A stretch of 64,000 nucleotides of DNA, from positions 50,495 through 114,494 of the forward strand of contig CAILEM010000048.1 of the NCBI GenBank assembly GCA_903833215.1, given 5' to 3'. The position numbers and the translations under genes were made by a program. Shown here piece by piece: positions 35,762 to 45,761 of the stretch (positions are counted from its first letter, which is position 1; every line of letters starts with the position of its first letter). The stretch is from an uncultured Armatimonadota bacterium. GTDB taxonomy: Bacteria > Armatimonadota > Fimbriimonadia > Fimbriimonadales > Fimbriimonadaceae. The notes below the pieces were generated by a model. That model had not been told where the DNA came from and did not search any database. It worked only from the letters and a program-made list of their open reading frames with translations.

Positions 35762-37558
35762 GTGATTACCGCGCTTCTTGTGATGGGTTCGATGTTGAAT
35801 GCTGCCTTGCCACCGCTTCATGTTCAGGGAAAGAGTTTTGTCGACGGTTCTGGCAAAAAGGTCGTTCTGAAAGGCTGCAATGTAGGCAACTGGCTCGTAA
35901 ATGAGTTCTGGATGTGGGGACTGGGAAATCGCCCCCATGTTCCCGGCGACCAGTACAGCCTTGAGCAGTTGCTTACAAAGCGATTTGGAACTGCGGAAGA
36001 CGAGCGCCTCATGAATCTGCTCCGCACGTCTTGGATGGGCCCCCGCGATTGGAACAACATCAAAACCTATGGTTTCAATCTCGTTCGAGTCCCATTTAAC
36101 TATAGGCTTTTAGAGGACGATGCGCGCCCCAAGCAGCTCCGAGCCGATGCTTGGCGCTGGATTGATGAAGCCGTTGACCAAGCCGAGAAGCATGGCCTGT
36201 ACGTGATCTTAGATCTCCATGGTGTTCAAGGTGGGCAAACGATGAACGACCATACCGGAAGATCTGGCCAGAACAAACTATGGTCGGTTCCAGAAAACCA
36301 AGAACGTATGGCGTGGCTTTGGACGAAGATCGCCCAGCGTTATCGCAAGCGAAGCGCGGTGATTGCTTACGATCCTATCAATGAGCCGTATGGTGGTGAG
36401 AAGCCTCAGGTCGTCGCCGTATTTTCAAAGGCATACGATGCGATTCGTTCGGTGGATCCTGACAAGCTGATTTTTGCCCCTGGTCACTATGATAACTTCG
36501 ACCACTATGGCGACCCAAAGGACCATGGTTGGCACAACGTTGGCATTCAGATGCATTACTACCCTGGGATGTTCGGCGACTCTCCAAAGGTTAAATCGAA
36601 CCTACGACATCTCAATTCCTTGAAGGCTGTAGCTGCGAAGATTGATAGGCTCAACGTGCCGTTCCTCGTCGGTGAGATGAACGTCGTGATGAAATCGACC
36701 GGTGGAGCAACGATGATGCGGCAGTACTTTGATGCGCATGCGAGTTACGGGTGGCTTACCACGATGTGGAGCTACAAGGTGATCACCGACGAAGGTGGCA
36801 CTGCTGGCGGCTCATGGGGCATGTTTACAAATGCCGATAAGGCTATTGGGGTTGATTTCGAGACTTCGCCTGAGTCTGAAATCGAGTCTTATTTCCGGAG
36901 TTTTGCTACGCAGAAATTGATGGCCTACAAAGAGCTTCAATACGCTCTCGCCACCCCAAATCCAGTTCTTGAACCCCTTCCCGCGGAAAAGTTGCCTCGT
37001 ACGAAGGCACCCAAGGACGACGTGCTCTCTGGGTGGACTACCACTGACATCGGTGACTCTCTCCGCGGTGGCCTTGTGTTAGGCGACGGAGGTGCCTTTG
37101 ATCTCTACGGTGGTGGCGACGACATTTGGGCCGAACGCGACCAGTTCCGATTCCTGCACAAGAATGCCAGCGGAGACTTCCAGTTGAGTGTCACGGTGGC
37201 CACTGTTGAGGAAACGGGAATGTATACGAAAGCTGGTCTGATGATTCGCTCATCTCTGAATCCAGATGCTCCATGCTTGGTACTCAGCATCTTCCCAAGT
37301 GGCGAGTGCGAAGTGGCACTACGAGATGCATCCGGGGCCAAGATGGCAGGAATCGCAAACACGAGGGGTGGCTTACCCAACGCGAAAATGAGCATCGTCC
37401 GGAATGGCGACACCTTCATTTTGGAAGTTAACAGCAAAGAAGTCCTTCGCCGCGCCTTCCCAACCTTCACAGGCCCCGTCCTCGTCGGCCCATTCGCGCT
37501 CAGTCACGATAACGGTGATTTGACGAAGATTGGCTACAAAGACTTGAGTCTCAAGTAG
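35762..37558 (+). CDS. Secreted GH5 endoglucanase-like enzyme with C-terminal beta-sandwich
   Basis: The 598-residue enzyme begins at GTG 35762, which keeps the signal peptide VITALLVMGSMLNAALP; the nearest ribosome site (AAGG) is unusually close. Residues 30-400 form the GH5 barrel: LKGCNVGNWLVNEFW, FNLVRVPFNYRLL, VILDLHGVQGGQ, the acid/base E208 in DPINEPYGG and the nucleophile E305 in FLVGEMNVV. Residues 430-598 form a separate beta-sandwich resembling DUF1349/laminin-G-like domains (MYTKAGLMIRSSLNPDAP). GH5 enzymes cut beta-1,4-glucans, mannans or related polymers, and the subfamily specificity is not clear. A hairpin terminator follows. Confidence 0.88.
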   Translation: MITALLVMGSMLNAALPPLHVQGKSFVDGSGKKVVLKGCNVGNWLVNEFWMWGLGNRPHVPGDQYSLEQLLTKRFGTAEDERLMNLLRTSWMGPRDWNNIKTYGFNLVRVPFNYRLLEDDARPKQLRADAWRWIDEAVDQAEKHGLYVILDLHGVQGGQTMNDHTGRSGQNKLWSVPENQERMAWLWTKIAQRYRKRSAVIAYDPINEPYGGEKPQVVAVFSKAYDAIRSVDPDKLIFAPGHYDNFDHYGDPKDHGWHNVGIQMHYYPGMFGDSPKVKSNLRHLNSLKAVAAKIDRLNVPFLVGEMNVVMKSTGGATMMRQYFDAHASYGWLTTMWSYKVITDEGGTAGGSWGMFTNADKAIGVDFETSPESEIESYFRSFATQKLMAYKELQYALATPNPVLEPLPAEKLPRTKAPKDDVLSGWTTTDIGDSLRGGLVLGDGGAFDLYGGGDDIWAERDQFRFLHKNASGDFQLSVTVATVEETGMYTKAGLMIRSSLNPDAPCLVLSIFPSGECEVALRDASGAKMAGIANTRGGLPNAKMSIVRNGDTFILEVNSKEVLRRAFPTFTGPVLVGPFALSHDNGDLTKIGYKDLSLK

Positions 37559-37583
37559 TCCTGTCATACGAAGCAGCCCAGGG

Positions 37584-37631
37584 TGTAGGGCGGCTCCGTT
37601 TCTCCAGTTGTCATCCATCACCGGCCCTACA
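37584..37631. terminator. Hairpin between convergent GH5 and DUF4434-like genes
   Basis: TGTAGGGC (37584-37591) and GCCCTACA (37624-37631) form an 8-bp stem with a long loop in the convergent gap. It could end both transcripts. No U-run is evident. Confidence 0.4.
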
Positions 37632-37681
37632 AGTTAGCGAGGTGCACACCGCTAACAGATGCTGAGGCTCTGCGACCAGCG

Positions 37682-38692
37682 TCAAGAATTGTTGTACTGA
37701 ACCCACTGTGCCTGAACCGAGGGATCGGCGTGGAGGGGGCTGTCGTAGTGCGAATATGCGAACGTCACGATATCGGATACAAAAGGGCCCGCAGCTTTGA
37801 ACTGCTGAATCACTCGACTCATCGGCGCAGTGGAGTTTCCTGTGGAAGCGATCTGGAAAGTTTCGCAGTTCGCCCAGAATTTAAGGCCTGGCTTGGTGGC
37901 GACGGCGCTCGCCAAAGCGCCAAACCAGGCTGGAATCTGGGTGAGCAAAACATCGCCAGCCCCGATGCCATCCTGAGGGGCGAAAATCCCCTTGGCGCCG
38001 AAATTAGGCAACTGGGAGAAAAGGGAGGTCCAATAGCTGGTCACTTCACCGGGTGTGCTCAACAATGGATTGAAGAATGGCGAGATAATCACGGGCAGTC
38101 CGCCTCCGATGGTTGCCAAGTGATTGAAATTTGCATTCATCATTTTGGCAAGGGCGGTTACCGTGGATGGATATCGCATGGCTTGCGAATTGTCAATTTC
38201 CCAGGGCCAGTACCAACCTGCGAATGCGTTAGGATATTTCGCTCGATAGAGTGTGCTGAGTTCATCCGCAATGGCATTTCCCCTCGATGCTTCGAGTGAG
38301 CCCCAGTTAGTATCGGTCACGAAAGGGCGACTGGTGAAGCTATAAAACCATGCTGATTGGTAGAAATTGAGTCCAAGGTACACGCTGACTCCGCTAGCCT
38401 GAGCATGTTTGAGGATGGACTCAACCGGCGATATCTGGGTATTCGGCGTGTTCCCACAGTATTTCGAATCCTTGATTTTCGATGGGTACAGCGAGAGCAT
38501 CGACGTTGGTGAATAGCTCGGGGGTTTTGTTTGTTGACTCGATTCGTCGACTGTTGACTGAATGATCAGCTTTTTGATTCCGGCATCCCTCATAAAGCCG
38601 AACTCCTTCGCCCATTGAGCCTCCGTGTAGGAGGATGCCAACCAACCCTGAATAAACGAGCCACTCGCTTTTGATGCTGCCATGAGGGGCAT
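37682..38692 (-). CDS. DUF4434-like TIM-barrel protein
   Basis: The 336-residue protein starts MPLMAASKASGSFIQGWLAS, continuing YTEAQWAKEFGFMRDAGIKKLIIQST. This is the opening of DUF4434 family members, which are predicted (beta/alpha)8 carbohydrate-active proteins. Later blocks VSVYLGLNFYQSAWFYSF, AGWYWPWEIDN, KGIFAPQDGIGAGD and LKFWANCETFQI contain aromatic and acidic residues at strand ends. No signal peptide is seen, which is odd for a carbohydrate enzyme among secreted neighbours. A start further upstream is not supported. The activity of the family is not established. Confidence 0.7.
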   Translation of the reverse strand: MPLMAASKASGSFIQGWLASSYTEAQWAKEFGFMRDAGIKKLIIQSTVDESSQQTKPPSYSPTSMLSLYPSKIKDSKYCGNTPNTQISPVESILKHAQASGVSVYLGLNFYQSAWFYSFTSRPFVTDTNWGSLEASRGNAIADELSTLYRAKYPNAFAGWYWPWEIDNSQAMRYPSTVTALAKMMNANFNHLATIGGGLPVIISPFFNPLLSTPGEVTSYWTSLFSQLPNFGAKGIFAPQDGIGAGDVLLTQIPAWFGALASAVATKPGLKFWANCETFQIASTGNSTAPMSRVIQQFKAAGPFVSDIVTFAYSHYDSPLHADPSVQAQWVQYNNS

Positions 38693-38827
38693 GGTACATC
38701 AGATTGCATGAAAGTGTAGTTGATATGTTAAGACTTCGTATTTTTCTTCCTGAATTGTGGTGTGGCCGATCGCTTGGGAAATCATGAAAGACCAGCCGTC
38801 ACTTCATGTAGCGTCCAAAATGCAAAG

Positions 38828-38858
38828 AAATCCCTCCCAGCATTGCTGGGAGGGATTT
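38828..38858 (-). terminator. Intrinsic terminator of the propeller/Ig-repeat gene
   Basis: AAATCCCTCCCAGC (38828-38841) and GCTGGGAGGGATTT (38845-38858) form a perfect 14-bp stem with a 3-base loop, 18 bases past the minus-strand stop. On the minus strand a T-rich stretch follows. A strong factor-independent terminator. Confidence 0.85.
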
Positions 38859-38876
38859 CTAGTTTTCGAGTAGGAA

Positions 38877-41351
38877 CTACTTGACCGACCACACCGTACC
38901 GTCGTGGGACGCAATGTAGATCGTGCCATCGATTCCGATAGCTGCAGAGCCCATAAGTGCCTGGGTTCCAAGGGGAACGTAGCCATAGAGCGATCCATCG
39001 GCGGCGTTGACGCCGTAGAGAACGCCATCGATACCACCAACGAACAGGACGCCAGCGTTACCTAAGCCGCCTGGGCCCATCGAAGGCGATCCCTTGAAGC
39101 CTGCCTGAGGAGATATGATTCCGCCGAGGTTCACTTGCGTGAATTCCCACTTCTTCGCACCCGTGGTGCCATTGAAGGCGAACATCGATCCGAATTGCAT
39201 CGCGTCGTTGCACATGTACACGGTGCCGTCTGGGCCGATGGTTGGGGAACTGTAGTAGGCCTGGGCACCGATTGGGGCTGACCATCGTTTGGTTCCGTTA
39301 GGATTGATGGCGTACAGGTTGCCATCGTCTGACCCGATGTAGATCGTGCCATCGGCTGCGATCGCCGGGGATGACTCCATGGAGCCAGCGGCGCCCGTAT
39401 TTGGGAACTTCCATTTGAGAGTGCCGTTGGCACGTACCGCGTAGAGATGCCCGTCATCCGATCCGAAGTAGATCACGTTGCCGGGGCCAATCGCCGGAGA
39501 CGATTCGATTCCTGCTGCACCCGAATCCGAGATTTGGGTTGCACCAAGAGTCTTGTAGGACCAAACCAACGCTCCGGTGGGGTCAACGGCATAGAGGTAA
39601 CCGTTCAAGCTGCCCGCATAAACCGTTCCGTTCTGTGCGATTGCTGGTGAGGACATGATCCATCGGGGAGCCGCTGTATTCGTAGGAAGCTCATACGCCC
39701 AGTTCAAAGCGCCATTGCTGGCATTAAGCGAAAGGAGCGCATCCGGTCCGGTCATGCCGCCATGTTGCCCGCCTACATAGATGGTTTCAGGCCCTGTCGA
39801 CGAGGTCGGGGATGCAAGTGTGACCGACGACACGTAGTGGCCGGTGATCGATGGGTTTGAGGACCATTTATCGGTACCGTCAGGATTGAAGCCGTGAAGG
39901 ATACCGTCGCCGGTTTCGAGGTAGATCGTGCCATCGGCTCCAATTGCTGGTGATGACTCAATCGCATACCATGTGAATGGAGGCGAATACATGACGGTCG
40001 GAGTTGCCAACGACGAAGTGCCGACAATCCCGTTTCCAGTGCCTTGGTTTGTGTAGCCCCCACGGAACTTCGGCCAAGGAGCAATCGTGTCGAGTCCAGT
40101 GGCGATAACGGTAATCGAGGTCGACATCGAAGACCCGTTGAATGTTGCCGTGAATTTAGCGGTGCCGCCCTGTGCCGCTGGGCTGATGTTGATCGTGAAC
40201 TTCGCAAAGTCCGTACCAGATGCGATATTGACCGTCGATGGGAAAGTAATTCCCGCCATCGAGCAAGCGATGTTGACGTCATAGCCTCCAATGGGAGCGT
40301 ATCCGTTTACGATGACCATGGCCGAGCCGCTTTGGGACGTAATCATGGTGGTTGGGCTGATCGTCAGCGATTTCAGAACCGGTACGTTGACGGGAAGAGG
40401 GACAACAAAGCTACCCGGCTGAGCAATCGAAGGTACGAGTGTGAGATTGGCTAATGTTGCGGTCGCGATCGTCCCTACGGTGATTGGAACGACCACTTTG
40501 GTGGACCCGGCAGGTACTGACAAGTTAGCTCCGGCAGCGGCCACGGTGTTATCAGAGGTAATGGCGAACGGTACTCCCCCACTGGCTGCCGCGCCGGTTA
40601 GGGTTACCGTCGCATTGACGTTTTTCCCACTGAACGTAGATGTCGGAGCGACTGTCATGCTCTTGAAAATTGGAGCAAGGACGTTCAAAGTAGCGGTTAA
40701 CGATGTCGGTTGAGGAATCGACGGCTGCAAAGTTAGCGTTGCCAACGAATCGACGGCTACCGGTGAAGTCGCAATGGTGAACACGTACGACGTTGCCCCG
40801 GCGGGAACCAAAAGGCCCGTGGCAGGGACTGCGAATGAGGAATCGCTGCTGACAGTGATCGCCTCGCCGCCGGTCGGTGCAGGGCCGTTCAGCTTTACGG
40901 TTCCACTCACGTTACCTCCACCTGTTTTGGAGGTGGGGCTAACCGTGAAGGTAGTGAAAGATGGTGGGTTGATGGTGAGGTTAGCGTTTGCGTTTCCACC
41001 TCCTCCCGCGGCTTGAATGGCGACAACGTCAACGGTGGAGACTGCCGACGTTGAACCCGTGAATTTTCCAGTCTTCGTGCCCGCAGCGATTGAGAAGGTT
41101 GCAGGCACCGAAGCGTTCGCGTCGCCAGCGGTTAGGTTCACCGTAAAGCCCGCAGCAGGTGCATTGGCGCTGAGGGTAACTGTTCCCGTAAATGCCTTTC
41201 CACCCACGAGACTCGTAGGGTTCAATGAGAGCTTTGTTACAACCTGAGCCGGCGCACATGCCAGTAAGCCACCGGCCAAGCAAGAAATAAGCAGTTTCGT
41301 GGGAAGGCAAATCTTCCTGGGGACTGCGTGTCGAATGTGTTTCATAGTCAT
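38877..41351 (-). CDS. Secreted Ig-like repeat protein with C-terminal PQQ-type beta-propeller
   Basis: The 824-residue protein starts at ATG 41351, with AAGGA upstream, and has a signal peptide (LLISCLAGGLLACAPAQ). Residues 37-430 hold four Ig-like repeats of about 90 residues, each opening like LSLNPTSLVGGKAFTGTVTL. Residues 435-824 form a PQQ-like propeller introduced by APWPKFRGGYTNQGTGNG, with blades marked SSPAIGADGTIYLETGDG, SSPAIAQNGTVYAGSLNG and SSPAIGPGNVIYFGSDDG. It is probably a surface or periplasmic scaffold protein, as no enzymatic residues stand out. A strong terminator follows. The divergent neighbour at 41649 has the same two modules in the opposite order. Confidence 0.8.
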   Translation of the reverse strand: MTMKHIRHAVPRKICLPTKLLISCLAGGLLACAPAQVVTKLSLNPTSLVGGKAFTGTVTLSANAPAAGFTVNLTAGDANASVPATFSIAAGTKTGKFTGSTSAVSTVDVVAIQAAGGGGNANANLTINPPSFTTFTVSPTSKTGGGNVSGTVKLNGPAPTGGEAITVSSDSSFAVPATGLLVPAGATSYVFTIATSPVAVDSLATLTLQPSIPQPTSLTATLNVLAPIFKSMTVAPTSTFSGKNVNATVTLTGAAASGGVPFAITSDNTVAAAGANLSVPAGSTKVVVPITVGTIATATLANLTLVPSIAQPGSFVVPLPVNVPVLKSLTISPTTMITSQSGSAMVIVNGYAPIGGYDVNIACSMAGITFPSTVNIASGTDFAKFTINISPAAQGGTAKFTATFNGSSMSTSITVIATGLDTIAPWPKFRGGYTNQGTGNGIVGTSSLATPTVMYSPPFTWYAIESSPAIGADGTIYLETGDGILHGFNPDGTDKWSSNPSITGHYVSSVTLASPTSSTGPETIYVGGQHGGMTGPDALLSLNASNGALNWAYELPTNTAAPRWIMSSPAIAQNGTVYAGSLNGYLYAVDPTGALVWSYKTLGATQISDSGAAGIESSPAIGPGNVIYFGSDDGHLYAVRANGTLKWKFPNTGAAGSMESSPAIAADGTIYIGSDDGNLYAINPNGTKRWSAPIGAQAYYSSPTIGPDGTVYMCNDAMQFGSMFAFNGTTGAKKWEFTQVNLGGIISPQAGFKGSPSMGPGGLGNAGVLFVGGIDGVLYGVNAADGSLYGYVPLGTQALMGSAAIGIDGTIYIASHDGTVWSVK

Positions 41352-41648
41352 TGATGTCCTTCCGCGTCTTTGCGGCTATCCGTGGGGGTGGGATACTGGA
41401 CAGTCTGCGCTTGCCTCGTGACAGGGCCGTTACGAGAGCGTTACAAAAGAGTCGGTAGGGCAATAGGCCCATGTATTGATGGCCAATTCGCAAGAATGGC
41501 GGCATGGACGGATTTATGTAGGTCCATTCCAACGGCAATGAAAAGTAAAACAACCTGAATAAATTGCCAGCCATGATTGAGCCTTAACCGACCTGATGCG
41601 GTAAGTACATTGTTGCCTTATGAGGGTACTCTGGCGTGGGCCAAGATA
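41352..41648. other. Divergent promoter region between two propeller proteins
   Basis: About 300 bases separate the two oppositely transcribed genes and should hold both promoters. I see no clear palindrome or additional gene. Confidence 0.45.
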
Positions 41649-44600
41649 ATGAGTCGCATAACTCGATTGATTCTGATCGTCCTGATATTGACGAGTTCAA
41701 TACTCACCGCATCCGCACAATACCAAGCGAGTGCCGGATGGCCGAGGGCTGGCTCGGATAACCGCAACAGCGGGGCAGGACTGGGTGGAGGTTCCAACGG
41801 CTTATTACGCTGGTCGACAACCATCAACAACAGCTTTTCGAGGTTCTGGACTTCACCAGCGATTGGTGCCGATGGAACGATCTATACCGGCACGAATAAT
41901 GGCTTCACCGTATTTCATGCATACAATCCAGATGGTTCCCCGAAGTGGAGCTACACAGTTCCGGATTCTCCTTACTATTGGTCAAGTACATCCATTGGAA
42001 CCGACGGAACGATCTATTTCGGTGCGGGCATTACCTTCTACGCTCTGAATCCAGATGGCAGCCTCAAATGGACCTATCCTTGGGGCGCAGTTGGTGTTAC
42101 CGCGATCTCGACCGATGGCTCCATCCTGTTTGCCGGTGGAAATGACGGGACAGGGGATGGCATTCTTTACAACCTTTCGCCTTCCGGGGTCCTCAATTGG
42201 CAATTCAACGTCGGGGGGACCCTGTCGCCACCGATTATCCAAGCGGATGGGACCATCATTATCGAGTCAAAGAACTATCAAAAGATTTACGCTCTTCGGC
42301 CGGATGGAACACAGAAATGGACACTCGCGTTGCCCTTGGTCCTTCAATCCGATCTGGCTGCTGGCCCCGACGGCACGTTGTACATGTGGCTATCGGATGG
42401 CTTGTACGCTTACACCCCAAATGGAAGCTTCAAGTGGAAAATTACTGGAAACCTCAATCCTAATTGGCTGACGCCTCGTGTTGCGACTGATGGCACGATC
42501 TATATTGGAGCCGACGGAAGGGTTTGGGCTGTAAAGCCCGACGGCACGATCAAATGGAAGAGTGCACAAATTACACCGGACGAGATTGTGATAGGTGCCT
42601 ATGGTGAGATCTACTGCTCAGCCGCTGCGCAATTTGTTTACTGCCTCAACAATGACGGCACGAAGTATTGGAGCTATGATACGGGGCTCCAGGCACAGGG
42701 CCCCCTGTCAATCGGTTCAGACAGCACGGTGTTCATCGCTGCGAATTTCTATAATCCCAGTTCTATATGGGAATTGCTTGCGATTGGTACCCCTTGGGTC
42801 AAAAGCCTGGACCTGACACCTGCTGAAGTTGTGGGGAGCTCACCGTCCTCAGGGCAAGTGACCCTTGCTCAGCCCGCACCTACGGGTGGTTTGGTTGTCT
42901 CCCTATCGTCCAGTGATTCTTCAGTGACTGTTCCGACCTCAATAACCGTTCCTGCGGGCGCGACTACGGCGACTTTTGCGATTACCACGACTCCGGTTGC
43001 CTCGAAGCTCTCGGTGGTTCTTTCCGCGCAATATCGCAAGTCGGTCACGACTGCGACGCTCGTAATTGACTCCCCAAGTCCTCTGAACCTAACACTTTCC
43101 CCAACAACGGTGTACGGAGGCCAGACATCGACGGCTTTGATTACTTTCAGTGGCCCAGCTCCTGCTGCCGGGCTCGCCGTGGCGCTAACTTCGACCGATC
43201 TGAGCGCGGCTCCGCCTGCCACTGTGACGGTCCCCGCTGGGGCCAGTTCGATAAGTGTTTCGATCCCGACGTCCGCGGTTGCTGTGACGACCAAGCCAAT
43301 GATAAAGGCTGCGGCCAGTGGAAACTCTCGATCGGCAACACTTACCATTCAGCCGCCTGTTCCTCAATCACTGTCGGCATCACCCTCGCCGGTTGCGGGA
43401 GGTAATCCGGTGCTGGGCACCGTCACCCTGACGGGGGTAGCGGCCACCGGCGGAGTTGTTGTCGCCCTTAATACAACGAATTCGGTTGCAGCAGTCCCCG
43501 CGAACGTAACGGTGCCAGCGGGTTCTCAGACCGCCACGTTCGCCATCAAAACGGTCCCTGTAACGACTCCGACCACGGCAACGCTTTCCGCCACGGTTGG
43601 ATTCACCACCGTCAACACAAAGTTGACGGTAAACCCGCCAGACGTGATGACTCTGGTATGCGCCCCCACCAGTGTCCCTGGAGGGAGTCCAAGCACAGGT
43701 ACGGTGACGATTACGGGCCCCGCGCCTAGCGGCGGCACCGCTGTTCAGTTAACTTCAAGTTCGGCAAGTGTGACCGTCCCATCGCTTATTTCCGTTCCGG
43801 CAGGTTCGACTTCGACAACCTTTACGATCAACACGGTCTCGGTTTCAACGACAGTGGCAGCCACGATTTCCGCTTACTCCGTTGGGCCCCTCGTGACATG
43901 TGTGCTCACCGTCAAGGCACCGGCACCAACAAGTCTGACGCTCGCTCCCTCAACGGTAGTTGGAGGACTTGGCTCGGTCGGCACGATTACCCTTAACGGA
44001 CAGGCTGCGAAGGCTGGCTTGGTGGTGAACCTGAAATCGAGCAGTCCATCCGTATCCGTTCCAGCGTCGATCACCATTCCCCAGGGTTCCGCGTCGGGAA
44101 CATTCAATATTACGACCTCGTCCGTCGCGTCTACCCTTGGAGCCACTATCACAGCATCGACTCCAGATGGCACCGTCACCGCGATATTGACGTTAACGCC
44201 GCCGATCCCTGTGAGTGTTTCATTCTCGCCTTCTTCAATTATCGGAGGTGCAACGACCACCGGTACGGTAACGATCGATGTAGCTGCTCCTTCCGGCGGA
44301 GCAACGGTGAACCTCGCTTCTAGTAGCAGTGCGGTATCCGTCCCAGCCACCGTGACGGTGCCAGCTGGCAGTACGTCTGCCACATTCTCGGCCACGACAG
44401 TCGTTGTCTCCTCTCAAACTCAGGTTGCGGTGACGGCATCGGTTGGTTCTGTGTCGGTATCCGGGACGTTGACGACGAATCCGGCATCCCTCGTGGGAAT
44501 TACCATATCGCCGACGTCGGTTGCGGCCGGAATGAGCGCTCAGGCAACGGTGACCCTCAACGGAATCACAGGACCGGGGGGAATCGCTGTTTCCCTTTCG

Positions 44601-45614
44601 AGCAGTAGCTCAAACGCAAGTGTTCCCGCCAGTGTTCTGGTTCCCGCAGGCGCATCTTCAGCCACGTTTACGGTCCTGACTTCGTCGGTCGCAAAGTCAG
44701 TGACGGCTACCGTCTCCGCGACTTTGGGCTCAATCACCAAGTCCGCCTCATTGACGATCAATACCGCGACTCTATTGGGGATTACCTTGGCTCCGGCAAC
44801 CGTTGCCGGAGGGGCCACCTCAACCGGCACCGTCGCTCTAACGAGTGCGGCGGGAACAGGTGGAGTCACTGTCAAGCTTACGTCGAGCACAAAGTCGGCG
44901 ACGGTTCCGGCAACAGTGACCATTGCCGCTGGAAAATCCACCGCAACGTTTTCGGTGAAGACGACAGGAGTTGCGACACAAACTCAAGCAGTGATATCAG
45001 GGTCTGTGGGTGCCGTCACCGTCTCAGCGACTCTGTCCATTACGCCGCCTACCTTAGCTTCGGTTGTTTTGAACCCTACTACCGTAATTGGCCCCGCATC
45101 CTCGGCAGGAACGGTGACTCTCACCGGACCCGCACCAACAGGTGGGCTCACGATCAGCCTTACGTCCAATTCGTCTGCCGCGATGGTTCCGGCAACCGTG
45201 ACTGTCTCTGCTGGAGCGCTTACCGGTAAGTTCACGGTGAAGACCAACACGGTTGGAGTGACGACTCCGGCTCAAATCTCGGTGGGCCTGAATGGCATCG
45301 TTCTCAAGGCGACACTGACCATCAATCCGCCCGCGATCATGTCCCTCGTGCTTAAACCCACTACAGTTTCTGGCGGAGGTATTTCGACGGGAACGGTGAC
45401 AATCGGTGCTGCGGCACCAGCGGGCGGCATCTCCGTCACGCTGGCGAGCACGAGTTCTTCGGCGACTGTTCCTGCCACCGTCGTTGTACCGCAAGGCAAA
45501 ACCTCGGGATCATTCACCATCCAGACTCACAGTGTTTCAGTGAAAACTAGCGCAACCATAAGCGCCGCATTAGGCTCAACATCCAAAACCGCGCTGCTTA
45601 CGGTCAAGCCGTAA
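41649..45614 (+). CDS. Very large secreted protein: PQQ-type propeller followed by about ten Ig-like repeats
   Basis: ATG 41649 gives a classical signal peptide (ITRLILIVLILTSSILTASA). The mature protein of about 1300 residues opens with a PQQ-like propeller (about 25-385: SPAIGADGTIYTGTNNG, then STDGSILFAGGNDG and so on). Roughly ten tandem repeats of about 90 residues follow, each of the form LNPTTVIGPASSAGTVTL, GPAPTGGLTISLTS, VPATVTVSAGALTGKFTV. The protein ends directly after the last repeat without an anchor or sorting signal. Ser, Thr, Val and Ala dominate and cysteines are rare. A long extracellular stalk or adhesin-like role is likely. Repeats this similar are prone to recombination and to assembly errors. 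Confidence 0.8.
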   Translation: MSRITRLILIVLILTSSILTASAQYQASAGWPRAGSDNRNSGAGLGGGSNGLLRWSTTINNSFSRFWTSPAIGADGTIYTGTNNGFTVFHAYNPDGSPKWSYTVPDSPYYWSSTSIGTDGTIYFGAGITFYALNPDGSLKWTYPWGAVGVTAISTDGSILFAGGNDGTGDGILYNLSPSGVLNWQFNVGGTLSPPIIQADGTIIIESKNYQKIYALRPDGTQKWTLALPLVLQSDLAAGPDGTLYMWLSDGLYAYTPNGSFKWKITGNLNPNWLTPRVATDGTIYIGADGRVWAVKPDGTIKWKSAQITPDEIVIGAYGEIYCSAAAQFVYCLNNDGTKYWSYDTGLQAQGPLSIGSDSTVFIAANFYNPSSIWELLAIGTPWVKSLDLTPAEVVGSSPSSGQVTLAQPAPTGGLVVSLSSSDSSVTVPTSITVPAGATTATFAITTTPVASKLSVVLSAQYRKSVTTATLVIDSPSPLNLTLSPTTVYGGQTSTALITFSGPAPAAGLAVALTSTDLSAAPPATVTVPAGASSISVSIPTSAVAVTTKPMIKAAASGNSRSATLTIQPPVPQSLSASPSPVAGGNPVLGTVTLTGVAATGGVVVALNTTNSVAAVPANVTVPAGSQTATFAIKTVPVTTPTTATLSATVGFTTVNTKLTVNPPDVMTLVCAPTSVPGGSPSTGTVTITGPAPSGGTAVQLTSSSASVTVPSLISVPAGSTSTTFTINTVSVSTTVAATISAYSVGPLVTCVLTVKAPAPTSLTLAPSTVVGGLGSVGTITLNGQAAKAGLVVNLKSSSPSVSVPASITIPQGSASGTFNITTSSVASTLGATITASTPDGTVTAILTLTPPIPVSVSFSPSSIIGGATTTGTVTIDVAAPSGGATVNLASSSSAVSVPATVTVPAGSTSATFSATTVVVSSQTQVAVTASVGSVSVSGTLTTNPASLVGITISPTSVAAGMSAQATVTLNGITGPGGIAVSLSSSSSNASVPASVLVPAGASSATFTVLTSSVAKSVTATVSATLGSITKSASLTINTATLLGITLAPATVAGGATSTGTVALTSAAGTGGVTVKLTSSTKSATVPATVTIAAGKSTATFSVKTTGVATQTQAVISGSVGAVTVSATLSITPPTLASVVLNPTTVIGPASSAGTVTLTGPAPTGGLTISLTSNSSAAMVPATVTVSAGALTGKFTVKTNTVGVTTPAQISVGLNGIVLKATLTINPPAIMSLVLKPTTVSGGGISTGTVTIGAAAPAGGISVTLASTSSSATVPATVVVPQGKTSGSFTIQTHSVSVKTSATISAALGSTSKTALLTVKP

Positions 45615-45761
45615 CGCAGTTGGACCCGGCGTGACAGGTCGGGTGAATCTTCCAATGGCGTGCTAACACAACGACAGGCGATTTTCAAAATGTATAGACA
45701 AGTATCAAGCTTACGAGTAGGTGCGACTTTGTGAAGGTGCCCTTGGCGATTACAGGTAAGT

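Noticed and set aside
38900..41250. Plus-strand frames opposite the propeller/Ig-repeat gene
   Set aside because: Same explanation: shadows of a repetitive gene with strong codon bias on the other strand.
42800..45600. Long antisense open frames opposite the Ig-like repeat protein
   Set aside because: They are low-complexity Val/Ala/Thr/Pro mirror frames of a biased repeat region, without starts, ribosome sites or recognisable domains.
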